DNA of 64,000 nucleotides from Chitinophagales bacterium. GTDB taxonomy: Bacteria; Bacteroidota; Bacteroidia; Chitinophagales; JADIYW01. Below are positions 33,729-42,782 of the stretch, in pieces. Both the position numbers and the translations under genes were made by a program. The notes below the pieces were generated by a model. The model had not been told where the DNA came from. It made no database searches and saw only the letters and a list, made by a program, of their open reading frames with translations. Position 1 is the first letter of the stretch, and each line of letters begins with the position of its first letter. The stretch is taken from assembly GCA_020636545.1 (NCBI GenBank), contig JACJXS010000009.1, forward strand, positions 297,698-361,697, in the 5' to 3' direction.

Positions 33729-35537
33729 ATGAAATTCAATATCAAAAAATATTTTTTTGTATGTTTGTTAATTGCTCAATCAATTGGGTATGCTCAAAAT
33801 AATTTATTTGAAGCTCCTAATTTATATTGTGTCCGCAATTTTACTTCAACTTCTATTGTATTGGCGTGGCAAAAACCTGCAGTCGCTAGTTGTTTTGTTG
33901 CTTATGATGTGTATTATAAGCCAGAAAATGGAACTTTTAGTTTATTGTTTTCGCTAAATAATGCGAACAAAACAGATACAACTATCAATCATCCAAACCC
34001 AGGACAAACAGGTTATTTTTATATGACCCAACGTGGAAGTTGCAATAGCTCTTCAACAACAAAAATATATTCTGATACATTAGATAGCCGACTTTCTTTT
34101 CCATCTGTAGAAATTAAAAAAGTGTCTGTTGTTAATAATCAAATTGAATTACAATGGATTCCAGATGCATATAAAGAAATAAAAGGGTACTTAATTTATT
34201 CTAATAAAACTACTAATAATCAATTTAACACACCAATTGATACAGTATTTGGAAATATGGTTGGAACTTATATCGACACAAAAGTAAATGTAAACGACTC
34301 TCAATATTCCTATAAAATTAGAACCTTAATGACTTGTGATCCTGATGGTGCAATTACCTTGGATAATCAAATTCATACATCAGCACAATTACGTGTTACA
34401 AATGTCAATAAGTGTGTGGCTTCAGCAGGCTTGGAATGGAAAAAATATATTTTTGAAGATAGAGACGTACTTAGCTATGAAGTACAAACTCGAACGGCTT
34501 CGACCACTTTTCAGTCAGTAGATACTTTGGAAAATTCAGTAACAAATTATGCTGTTCGGAACGTTGCTCCACAAGAGTTTACTTTTGTTCGATTAAAAAT
34601 TAATCTACTAAATGGAGAAATTGCTTATTCAAATGAAGTTAGCTTTTTTTCTGAAACTCCAATTCCAATTGAAAAAGATTATATCCGTTGGATTACTGTG
34701 AATGCGGATAGTTCTGTAAGTATTGAATATATGAAAGATACCAATGCAGTGCTTAAAACGCCTATCAATTTAGAAACAACAACCAAAATAAATAGTTTTC
34801 AGCGAGCTGGCAGTTCATATTATAGTCAAAATGCGATACATTTATTATTTGAAGATAAAAGTATTAATCCAAATGCTGACGCCTATTTTTATCGTATAGA
34901 ATATCGAGATGATTGTAATAATGAATTATATTCAGATACCGTACAGACACTGCATATTGCTGCTACTGAAAATACCAACAATGTTGCCCAAATAAATTGG
35001 AAAGGCTTTAATATTCCTAATATAGATTTTGTCAATTATCAATTATATAAAATCACAAACGACCTCACATCTGATACAGTTTTAATGCATACTTATTCTA
35101 CTCAGGATGTACAAAAAGAAACAGATAATAAATTATTTGACACCAAGAATCTTGACTTAAATAATGTATGCTATTTTATTGTTGCAAATTATTATCATTT
35201 GAATGATCAACAACCACGAACCTTATTGCAATCGAGATCTAATGTCTTCTGCAAATCACCAACACCTAAATTTTTTATTCCAAATGCATTTGTTCCTGAA
35301 GGCTACAATAAAACCATCAAGCCATTTTTATTGTTTGCGATAGATAAGGATTATGAATGGATAGTATTCAATCGTTGGAATCAAGTGGTTTTTAAAACCA
35401 ACGATATCAATGCAGCTTGGGACGGTTATTATAAAGGAGAAATTGCTCCATTTGATAGTTATACTTTTGTAGCAACATATACAGGGAAAGACAATATTAC
35501 TTACAAAGAAAAAGGCACTTTCTTATTAGTTAGGTAA
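33729..35537 (+). CDS. T9SS type B cargo protein with FN3-like repeats
   Basis: A 602-residue exported protein. After the signal peptide (ending IGYAQ) come fibronectin-III-like segments (LYCVRNFTSTSIVLAWQKP, VNNQIELQWIPDAYKEIKGY). The C-terminal 90 residues (PKFFIPNAFVPEGYN, WIVFNRWNQVVFKT, AAWDGYYKG, SYTFVATY) match the gliding-motility-associated type B sorting domain used by the type IX secretion system. It is likely an adhesin or surface protein. The ATG at 33729 is preferred over a TTG inside the preceding gene. Confidence 0.88.
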   Translation: MKFNIKKYFFVCLLIAQSIGYAQNNLFEAPNLYCVRNFTSTSIVLAWQKPAVASCFVAYDVYYKPENGTFSLLFSLNNANKTDTTINHPNPGQTGYFYMTQRGSCNSSSTTKIYSDTLDSRLSFPSVEIKKVSVVNNQIELQWIPDAYKEIKGYLIYSNKTTNNQFNTPIDTVFGNMVGTYIDTKVNVNDSQYSYKIRTLMTCDPDGAITLDNQIHTSAQLRVTNVNKCVASAGLEWKKYIFEDRDVLSYEVQTRTASTTFQSVDTLENSVTNYAVRNVAPQEFTFVRLKINLLNGEIAYSNEVSFFSETPIPIEKDYIRWITVNADSSVSIEYMKDTNAVLKTPINLETTTKINSFQRAGSSYYSQNAIHLLFEDKSINPNADAYFYRIEYRDDCNNELYSDTVQTLHIAATENTNNVAQINWKGFNIPNIDFVNYQLYKITNDLTSDTVLMHTYSTQDVQKETDNKLFDTKNLDLNNVCYFIVANYYHLNDQQPRTLLQSRSNVFCKSPTPKFFIPNAFVPEGYNKTIKPFLLFAIDKDYEWIVFNRWNQVVFKTNDINAAWDGYYKGEIAPFDSYTFVATYTGKDNITYKEKGTFLLVR

Positions 35538-35557
35538 ATATCTTTGGTATTATTTGA

Positions 35558-36157
35558 TTAAAAGAAATTTACTGCTATTATTTGCCCAATCAAACCAACA
35601 ATAAAGCCTGTATTGATTTCTTTTGGTGTATGTGCATTCAAAAATAAACGAGAAGAAGCAACAGCTCCTAATGCAATTATTGCTCCAATGAAATAATAAT
35701 TAGCATCTAATTGAGCATAAAAAAACATCATCAAAATTGCCATTAATCCACCACTCATTGCGGTAATATGTAAGCTTAACTTATGAAATACATTGATAAA
35801 AAATGCAATAAATAGGGAAATTGTAGCTCCCAAAAGAAACCAAGTGTAAGCTTGAGGAAAGCCTGTTTTCTTTACGGATAAAAATGTCCAAACAAAGCAA
35901 ACGATAGCAATAATCATTGGGATAATTCTTTGTTGTTTGTCAGGCAATTCTAATGAATCTACAAAGTCTAGTTTTTTCATCAATAAAAGGGCAATTATTG
36001 GGAAGAAAAATGTACTGTAAGCTACAATAGCAATAGCTTTTTTAGCCTCAATAGTATAAAAATAGTATGGATTCAATTGAATCATAACACACAAAACATA
36101 AGTTGGTATCAATAAAGGATGAAAAATATAAGATATTATTTTGGCTATGGCTTTCAT
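35558..36157 (-). CDS. PAP2-like membrane protein
   Basis: A 199-residue protein with about 6 membrane helices. It keeps a degraded PAP2 phosphatase signature: KQQRIIP, then LHITAMSGG where PSGH is usual, then SRLFLNAHTPKE with the conserved His. It could dephosphorylate lipid phosphates such as undecaprenyl pyrophosphate, or be inactive. It overlaps the triple TonB-domain gene by 4 bp and is the last gene of the rpoN unit. Confidence 0.78.
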   Translation of the reverse strand: MKAIAKIISYIFHPLLIPTYVLCVMIQLNPYYFYTIEAKKAIAIVAYSTFFFPIIALLLMKKLDFVDSLELPDKQQRIIPMIIAIVCFVWTFLSVKKTGFPQAYTWFLLGATISLFIAFFINVFHKLSLHITAMSGGLMAILMMFFYAQLDANYYFIGAIIALGAVASSRLFLNAHTPKEINTGFIVGLIGQIIAVNFF

Positions 36158-37224
36158 TGTATATTTTGTCTTAAATCTAGAAATAATTTAAAATAAATAG
36201 GAAGTGTATAAGATGACTTGGTGGGAACCCCATTTTTAGTTCCTGGAATCCATTTTGGCATTAAATTTACCACTCTTAAAGCCTCTTCACCACAACCTGC
36301 TCCTATTAAATCTTTGATTATCTTAGGATTTAAAATGGTTCCATCAATATCAACATCAAATGAAATAATTACCTTTCCTTCGAACCCTTTATTACGTGCT
36401 TCTTCAGGGTAAGAAATATTTCTTGCTAAATATTTCATTAATTTTTTATTACCTCCTGGAAATTGAGGCAATGTTGTTTGAATCGTTTCATTTTCATAGT
36501 TAACTTCTATTTTAGTATTATCATCTAACTTAAAAGTAATAGATAACATATAGGGAACTTTTATTGGGTTACCATTTTCGGTTCCTGGTATCCAATTGGG
36601 CATTAATCTTATAATTCTCAAGGCTTCTTCAGCACAACCACTACCAACTGGATCACTTATAACTTTAAGGTCTTGAATTGAGCCATCTATATCAATATAA
36701 AATTGCACTTTAACCACGCCCTGCTTCCCTGCTTCTCGTGCTTCAATAGGATACTCTAGATTGTCCGAAAGAAATTTAAGTAAAGCATTTGTACCACCCG
36801 GGTATTTGGATGTTTCAGAATCTTCTTCTCTATATTCAATTTTAAAAGTAACTGGAAAGTGGTAAGAAACATTAACTGGTTCACCATTATGCATTCCAGG
36901 AATCCATTTTGGCAAAGAATTAACGACCCTTAATGCTTCCTCATCACAACCACCTCCTATTGATTTTACAATATTTGAACCTTTAACATTTCCTTCTTTG
37001 TCTATATAAAAGCCAACGATAACCTTTCCTTGGATTTCTTTTAATCTAGCTTCAACAGGATAAAAGATATTAGTTGCAAGATATTGGATTAATGCTTTGT
37101 CTCCTCCTGGAAATTTTGGCATAACTTCTGCCCATTTTAGAATATTTGTCTGCGTAGTGTCTTGTGCTGAAATACTAGAAAATACAAATAGTAATACGAT
37201 TAAATAAGTTGTTTTAAATTGCAT
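36154..37224 (-). CDS. Secreted protein made of three TonB C-terminal domains
   Basis: A 356-residue protein with a signal peptide (ending SISAQ). It consists of three tandem TonB C-terminal domains at about 36-130, 138-232 and 252-347. Each starts FPGG or YPGG followed by YPxEAR, and ends with a central Cys (GGGCDEEALR, GSGCAEEALR, GAGCGEEALR) and PxWIPG. There is no membrane anchor or proline-rich spanner, so it cannot act as classical TonB. It lies between rpoN (10 nt) and the PAP2-like gene (4-bp overlap). Confidence 0.85.
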   Translation of the reverse strand: MQFKTTYLIVLLFVFSSISAQDTTQTNILKWAEVMPKFPGGDKALIQYLATNIFYPVEARLKEIQGKVIVGFYIDKEGNVKGSNIVKSIGGGCDEEALRVVNSLPKWIPGMHNGEPVNVSYHFPVTFKIEYREEDSETSKYPGGTNALLKFLSDNLEYPIEAREAGKQGVVKVQFYIDIDGSIQDLKVISDPVGSGCAEEALRIIRLMPNWIPGTENGNPIKVPYMLSITFKLDDNTKIEVNYENETIQTTLPQFPGGNKKLMKYLARNISYPEEARNKGFEGKVIISFDVDIDGTILNPKIIKDLIGAGCGEEALRVVNLMPKWIPGTKNGVPTKSSYTLPIYFKLFLDLRQNIQ

Positions 37225-37234
37225 AATTTCTACG

Positions 37235-38722
37235 TTATAATTCTTTTCTTAATCTAGCGACTGGAATATTCAGTTGTTCACGATATTTTGCTACTGTCCG
37301 ACGTGCAATATTATAACCTTTCTCTTTCAATAATTCAGTTAAATCTTCGTCACTTTTTGGTTTGGATTTCTCTTCATTTTCAATAATATCAGAGAGTATT
37401 TTTTTTACTTCTCTTGTTGAAACTTCCTCACCACTATCTGTTTGCAATGATTCTGAGAAAAAGTATTTTAGTAAGAAAATACCAAATTCTGTTTGTACAT
37501 ATTTGCTGTTAGCTACTCTCGAAACGGTAGAAATATCTAATCCTGTAATTTCTGCAATATCTTTTAAAATCATCGGACGCAAATCCATTTCATCGCCCGA
37601 AAAAAAGTACTTTTCTTGAAACTGGACAATGGCTTGCATCGTAGCAAAAAGTGTGTGTTGCCTTTGTTTTATCGCATCGATAAACCACTTGGCAGCATCA
37701 ATCTTTTGTTTGATGAAAGTTACAGCTTCTTTGTTTTTCTTATCTTTTACATTGCCTTTTCCATAAGAAACCAACATCTCTTTAAAAGAATCAGATATGC
37801 GTAAATCAGGTGCATTTTTACCATTCAAATAAATCTCTAATTTTCCTCCAATTTCTTCTACTGTAAAATCAGGAATAATAGTTTGATGAGAGATAGAAGC
37901 CCCACTATTGCTATTCGTTCCGCCTGGCTTTGGATTTAGTTGTATAATTTCGTCTAAAACTGCTTTAAGTTCGTCTTCGCTAATGTTTAATGCTTTGGCT
38001 AATTTATCGTAGTGTTTTTTTGTAAATGCATCAAAGTATTTATTTAAAACTTCAGTTGCAAGTTCTACTGTTTTTGTTTGTTTTTTTCTTTCTAATTGTA
38101 AAATCAAACATTCTTGTAAACTTCTAGCTCCTATCCCAGCAGGGTCAAAGCGTTGGATAAGACTGAGTATGTATTCTACTTCTTTTTCGTCTGTGCTAAT
38201 ATTTCTTTGAAATGCTAAATCATCAACAATGGCTTCTAACTCACGTCTTAAATAACCATCATCATCTAAACTTCCAATTAAATGGTCAGCGATTAAATAT
38301 TCGTGATCGCTTAATTCATTTTGCAAGGCTAATTGTTCTAATAGATAGTCATGAAAAGACTTTCCGACAGTTAAAGGCATTTGCTTTTTTTCTTCTTGTC
38401 TTCCAGTATAGTCATCATCTGCATTATAATCGTAGTCATCTTTAGTATATTCATTGATATCTAAATCGCTACCAAATTCATCATCTTCATTACTTTGATT
38501 TTCATAATCATCTTCCTGTTCCTTGATTTCTTGAGGCTCTGCTAAATCTTCTTTTTGGTTGTCAAAATCATTTGGATTTTCTTCCAATGCAGGATTGATT
38601 TCCATTTCTTCTTTAATGCGTTGTTCTAATAAAGAAGTTGGTATTTGCAATAACTTCATTAGCTGAATCTGTTGAGGAGACAGCTTTTGCAACATTTTTT
38701 GTGATAATCTTTGTCCTAACAT
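37235..38722 (-). CDS. rpoN: RNA polymerase sigma-54 factor
   Basis: A 495-residue alternative sigma factor that needs enhancer-binding ATPases and recognises -24/-12 promoters. Region I is Gln/Leu-rich (LSPQQIQLMKLLQIPTSLLE). It is followed by an acidic region II (about 50-110), the core-binding domain, an HTH (ITGLDISTVSRVANSKYVQT), and the C-terminal RpoN box ARRTVAKYREQLNIP. The first gene of a three-gene minus-strand unit. A perfect minus-strand -7 box (TATTTTTG, 38740-38747) lies 17 nt upstream. Confidence 0.96.
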   Translation of the reverse strand: MLGQRLSQKMLQKLSPQQIQLMKLLQIPTSLLEQRIKEEMEINPALEENPNDFDNQKEDLAEPQEIKEQEDDYENQSNEDDEFGSDLDINEYTKDDYDYNADDDYTGRQEEKKQMPLTVGKSFHDYLLEQLALQNELSDHEYLIADHLIGSLDDDGYLRRELEAIVDDLAFQRNISTDEKEVEYILSLIQRFDPAGIGARSLQECLILQLERKKQTKTVELATEVLNKYFDAFTKKHYDKLAKALNISEDELKAVLDEIIQLNPKPGGTNSNSGASISHQTIIPDFTVEEIGGKLEIYLNGKNAPDLRISDSFKEMLVSYGKGNVKDKKNKEAVTFIKQKIDAAKWFIDAIKQRQHTLFATMQAIVQFQEKYFFSGDEMDLRPMILKDIAEITGLDISTVSRVANSKYVQTEFGIFLLKYFFSESLQTDSGEEVSTREVKKILSDIIENEEKSKPKSDEDLTELLKEKGYNIARRTVAKYREQLNIPVARLRKEL

Positions 38723-38739
38723 CTATACTTGTATCACAA

Positions 38740-38747
38740 CAAAAATA
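38740..38747 (-). promoter_or_regulatory. -7 box of rpoN
   Basis: The minus strand reads TATTTTTG, so rpoN itself appears to be transcribed by the housekeeping sigma factor. Confidence 0.5.
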
Positions 38748-38843
38748 CAAAAAATAAGCCAAAATAAACTATCTTAATTCAAATATGCAATTGCATTTGA
38801 AGTGTTTTTTAATGATTTAAAGTACACTGCTCAAGTTCACACA

Positions 38844-38872
38844 TAAAAAAAACCCGACACAGTCGGGCTTTT
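38844..38872 (-). terminator. Rho-independent terminator after asd
   Basis: CCCGAC and GTCGGG form a 6-bp GC-rich stem around a 3-nt loop. On the minus strand it is followed by a run of 8-9 T. It lies 19 nt after the asd stop. Confidence 0.88.
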
Positions 38873-38890
38873 ATCTATGATTAAAATGGA

Positions 38891-39886
38891 TTATCCTAAT
38901 AATCCATTTTTCATTAAAAACTCACCAATTTGAATTGTATTGGTTGCTGCACCTTTTCTCAAGTTATCAGCTACAATCCATAAATTTAATGTTTTTGGTT
39001 GAGACTCATCTCTTCTGATTCTACCAACAAAAACTTCATCTTTTTTATGTGCATTCATCGGCATTGGATAAATTTGGTTGGCATCATCATTTTCTACAAT
39101 AATACCTTCGGTTTTACTTAAAATATCAATAACCTCTTTTACATCAAATTCATTTTCAAACTCAATGTTTACACTTTCGCTATGTCCACCCATTACTGGA
39201 ATTCTTACAGTCGTAGCCGTAACTTTAATACTGTCATCTTGCATAATTTTGCAAGTTTCTTTTATCATTTTCATTTCCTCTTTTGTATAGCCATTCTCTA
39301 AAAAAACATCAATTTGAGGAATTACGTTTAAGTCGATTTTGTATTTATAAGCCATTTCATCAGAGCTACCTGTTGCTCTCTCATTCATTAATTGGTCAAC
39401 CGCTTTTTTACCAGTACCTGTTACACTTTGATAAGTTGAAACAACAACTCTATTTATTTTATATTTTAAGTGCAAAGGATTTAAAACTACTACCATTTGT
39501 ATCGTAGAACAGTTTGGATTAGCAATAATTTTATCTTCTTTTGTTAATGTTGAACCATTAATTTCTGGTACAACTAGTTTTTTAGTTGGATCCATTCTCC
39601 AAGCTGATGAATTATCAACCACTGTGATTCCTGCTTCAGCAAATTTTGGTGCCCATTCTTTTGAAGTATCTCCACCTGCTGAGAAGAAAGCTACATCTGG
39701 CTTTAGAGCAATAGCTTGTTGTGGCGTTACCACTGTATATTCGTTTCCCTTAAATTGTATCTTTTTACCCGCTGATTTTTCTGACGCAACCGGGACTAAT
39801 TCTGTTACCGGAAAATTTCTTTCTTCTAGTACTTGTAACATTTCGCTACCAACTAATCCTGTAGAGCCTACAACTGCAACTTTCAT
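38891..39886 (-). CDS. asd: Aspartate-semialdehyde dehydrogenase
   Basis: NADPH-dependent reduction of aspartyl phosphate, the branch point to lysine/DAP, threonine and methionine. The 331 residues carry the Rossmann motif GSTGLVGSEM at 7-16, the catalytic Cys126 in NPNCSTIQM, and the substrate region STYQSVTGTGKKAV. Normal length, monocistronic with its own terminator. Confidence 0.95.
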   Translation of the reverse strand: MKVAVVGSTGLVGSEMLQVLEERNFPVTELVPVASEKSAGKKIQFKGNEYTVVTPQQAIALKPDVAFFSAGGDTSKEWAPKFAEAGITVVDNSSAWRMDPTKKLVVPEINGSTLTKEDKIIANPNCSTIQMVVVLNPLHLKYKINRVVVSTYQSVTGTGKKAVDQLMNERATGSSDEMAYKYKIDLNVIPQIDVFLENGYTKEEMKMIKETCKIMQDDSIKVTATTVRIPVMGGHSESVNIEFENEFDVKEVIDILSKTEGIIVENDDANQIYPMPMNAHKKDEVFVGRIRRDESQPKTLNLWIVADNLRKGAATNTIQIGEFLMKNGLLG

Positions 39887-40045
39887 ATATTTCTATTTTA
39901 ATTTAGCTAAATTACCATTTTCAATAAGAATACCTTTTAAATTAACATTATTAATTAGGTATTTTATGAAAGAAAGTATATAATTTATGACTGAACTAAT
40001 TTATGTTAAATAGGCTTTCTATTCAGACTGATGCATAATATTTAG

Positions 40046-40053
40046 TACCTTTG
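40046..40053 (+). promoter_or_regulatory. -7 box of the L,D-transpeptidase gene
   Basis: A perfect TACCTTTG, 22 nt before the ATG. Confidence 0.55.
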
Positions 40054-40075
40054 TATTAACCATTATTTTAAGCAA

Positions 40076-41863
40076 ATGAATAGATTTTTCTTGCACCTAA
40101 ATATTCTTTTATTTGTTAGTGTAGTTTTGTTACAATGTAAAACTGCAAAGACTAAAGACAACGTCGATACTATAATAAATTCAGAGGAAGTTTCTGATGA
40201 GGATTTTAATAAACAAATAAGTGTTTTGATAAAAAGCGAAATAGAAATATTAGCGAACAATAAAGTGGATTCAGCTAATTTTACCTCTTTGCAAACTATT
40301 CTTCACAACACTTATAAATCAACAAATTTTCAGCCGATTTGGGTTAATAAGCATATTTTAAATGAAAATGGTAAATCCTTTTTTTATTTTTTGGCTAATG
40401 CTGAATTACATGCTTTAATAAAAGAAAAATATAATTATGCTACAATAAAACAACTAAAGGATTCCTTAGAACACAATTTGCCTTCTATCCAATTTCAATT
40501 AATTAAAAATTTAGATATTGAATTGACTAAGGCTTTCCTACAAATCGCTTTGCATATTGATAAAGGTATTTATAATGAACAGAAAAAATCAATTAATACT
40601 AATTTTTTTGAAAAGGAAGATAATTATATTAATCTGTTAGCTTCGATAAAGGCTGGAAAAAACCCTGAGAAGGTTTTAGAACAATTAGAGCCACAACATC
40701 CAATGTACAAACGGTTTATAGCGGCGGTTTATAAATTTGTATCTAAAAATAATATCAGTCCCCAAAAAATTAGCATTCGTAATTATAAAACAGACTCAAT
40801 TGGTGCTATCAATGATGCAAAACTAGCTTTGACCTATCATCATTATTTGCACGATACGATGTTAAACAATAATGTTGCATATTTATCAGCATTAAAAGCA
40901 TTTCAGAAAGACCAAGGCTATAATCCAGATGGTGTAGTCGGCAATATGACAGCTCGTGCATTAGAAAGAGATAATAGTCAAAAATTTAGATTGCTGTTGA
41001 TTAATATTGATAGATGGAGAAGTAAGAAAAATGATATTAAAATTGAACAAAAATATGTTTGGGTAAATTTGCCTTCCTATAAATTGAATATAATTCGCAA
41101 TGATTCTTTGTTGTTACAGAAAAATGTTGTGATAGGAAAATCAGGTGGCAGAACAGAATCTCCAGAAATTATTAGTGCAATAAACCAAATTGTAGTTTGG
41201 CCAACTTGGTCAGTTCCTCAATCTATCATCAAAAATGAAATGAAAAGTTTTAAAGGCTATATCGTTTCGAAAAAAAATGGCTATACATCAGTTGTGCAAC
41301 CGCCAGGACTAAATAATTCATTGGGAGCAGTTAAAATACTTTTTCCAAATAAACATTCCGTTTATATACACGACACGCCTTCAAAATATTTATTTAAGAG
41401 TGATTATCGTTCACATAGTCATGGTTGTATTCGTTGTCAAGATCCATTTGAAGTCGCAGGAATGTTATTAAATATGGATAATTCAGCGATGGATTATGAC
41501 TCCTTAATCAGATTGAAAGAAAAAAAGATTGCTACTAAAAATATTAGTTTAAAAAATCCAATTCCAGTTTATTTACAATATTTTACAGCCGAAGCAGATT
41601 GGAATGAAAACTTGAAATTTTATGCAGATACTTATAAAAATGATAGTATTATTATAGCCACTATTTTTGGGGAAATAGATAATACCACAAAACAAACAAC
41701 GATACAGAAAATCAAAACAGATAGCATCATAAATACACCTAATCTCCAACAAAAAAAGGATACAACAATATTAAAACAATTAGATAGTTTGCCAAAGAAA
41801 GAAGAGGAAATTATTCTACTTAAAAAGGATAGTCTTGAAAAATCTACAACTGAACCTTTTTAA
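40076..41863 (+). CDS. L,D-transpeptidase (YcbB-like) lipoprotein
   Basis: A 595-residue envelope enzyme forming 3-3 peptidoglycan cross-links or attaching proteins. The signal ends LLQC (Cys21), suggesting a lipoprotein. An N-terminal helical scaffold is followed by a peptidoglycan-binding domain (LKAFQKDQGYNPDGVVGNMT, about 280-300). The YkuD catalytic domain contains IHDTP and SHGCIRC with the nucleophile Cys451. The last 60 residues are Lys/Thr/Asp-rich and look disordered. Confidence 0.93.
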   Translation: MNRFFLHLNILLFVSVVLLQCKTAKTKDNVDTIINSEEVSDEDFNKQISVLIKSEIEILANNKVDSANFTSLQTILHNTYKSTNFQPIWVNKHILNENGKSFFYFLANAELHALIKEKYNYATIKQLKDSLEHNLPSIQFQLIKNLDIELTKAFLQIALHIDKGIYNEQKKSINTNFFEKEDNYINLLASIKAGKNPEKVLEQLEPQHPMYKRFIAAVYKFVSKNNISPQKISIRNYKTDSIGAINDAKLALTYHHYLHDTMLNNNVAYLSALKAFQKDQGYNPDGVVGNMTARALERDNSQKFRLLLINIDRWRSKKNDIKIEQKYVWVNLPSYKLNIIRNDSLLLQKNVVIGKSGGRTESPEIISAINQIVVWPTWSVPQSIIKNEMKSFKGYIVSKKNGYTSVVQPPGLNNSLGAVKILFPNKHSVYIHDTPSKYLFKSDYRSHSHGCIRCQDPFEVAGMLLNMDNSAMDYDSLIRLKEKKIATKNISLKNPIPVYLQYFTAEADWNENLKFYADTYKNDSIIIATIFGEIDNTTKQTTIQKIKTDSIINTPNLQQKKDTTILKQLDSLPKKEEEIILLKKDSLEKSTTEPF

Positions 41864-41881
41864 TTTCTATAATGATTTGAT

Positions 41882-41937
41882 TGTGATATTATTATATAAA
41901 TATTGAAGAATATTTTTATCACATTATTGTATTTTTT
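41882..41937 (+). terminator. Possible weak terminator after the L,D-transpeptidase gene
   Basis: Nested AT-rich stems (TGTGATA with TATCACA outside, AAATATT with AATATTT around GAAG inside) are followed by a T-run. The stems are AT-rich and the outer one has unequal internal loops, so this is tentative. Confidence 0.3.
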
Positions 41938-41945
41938 ATATAATG

Positions 41946-41953
41946 TAATTTTG
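41946..41953 (+). promoter_or_regulatory. -7 box upstream of the decayed OmpA-family gene
   Basis: A perfect TAATTTTG with a TTG at 41927-41929 (16-nt spacer). It lies 45 nt before the original ATG, so the promoter appears intact although the gene is damaged. Confidence 0.5.
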
Positions 41954-41998
41954 ATTTAATTTTAAAAAAGCATCTCTTAATTTAAAACTAATATTAAT

Positions 41999-42750
41999 AT
42001 GGAAACTAGCTCAAAAATTAAGTCCGTAATAATTTAATTATTGCTAACAATATTAAATTCATCAATATTACTTGGACAATGGGGAACATTAGGCAATCAA
42101 ATAAAAAATGGATTACAACTTATGACGAAACTGGTGTAGAAATTGTTGAGAACCAAGCAGACTTCCCAGACTTTAATCATGAAAATAAAAATGTTGTAAA
42201 AGTATCTATTTGGAGACAAAAACAACGTTTACGTGTTTATATAAATGAAACAAAAATTTGGGACATTCCAAAAGCATTTATTGCAACAGCAAAGTATAAC
42301 TTTATGGGATTTAGAACAGATAATTACCACAATGACAATGATGCTTATTTTTTAAGCAATTTACGCGTTGCTATTGGAGCTCCAAATACACGTCATAAGT
42401 TTTTAGAATTAGGCAAATACTCAACATCTGGAATTAAATTTGATGTTAATAGCGACAAAATTAAAGGAGAATCTTATGGTACAATAAAAGATTTTGCTGA
42501 TGTGCTAAAAGAAAAACCAGATGTGAAAGTTAAAATCGTAGGACATACAGATAGCGATGGTGATGATGCTAGTAATTTGGCATTATCTAAGAAAAGAGCC
42601 GATGCTGTGAAAGCTATATTAAACAAAGAATTTGGTATTGAGTTGAGCAGAATGGAAACAGAAGGAAAAGGAGAATTGCAACCAGCCAACACAAATACAA
42701 CTGCTGAAGGCAAGGCAAATAATAGACGTGTAGAATTTATTAAACTTTAA
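41999..42750 (+). pseudogene. Decayed OmpA-family protein gene
   Basis: The frame from the ATG at 41999 looks like a signal peptide (METSSKIKSVII, then LLLTILNSSILLGQ, then WGTLGNQIKNG). It is broken by a TAA at 42035-42037, and the frame is lost after about 42113. A second frame (open from 42079 to 42750) supplies the rest: VSIWRQKQRLRVYINETKIWD and a complete OmpA peptidoglycan-binding domain (FDVNSDKIKGESYG, VGHTDSDGDD, NNRRVEFIKL). From memory, full-length relatives in Bacteroidota have roughly 200 extra residues between these parts, so an internal deletion is likely. A sequencing error could explain one lesion but hardly all. The C-terminal part might still be expressed from the ATG at 42079, without a signal peptide. 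Confidence 0.7.
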
Positions 42751-42782
42751 TTAGTCAAGTTTTAAAAGCTATACGATTTCAG

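Noticed and set aside
37235..38722. Sigma-54-dependent promoters (-24/-12, TGGCAC-N5-TTGC) within the window
   Set aside because: I looked for the motif in the intergenic regions I examined and found no convincing match.
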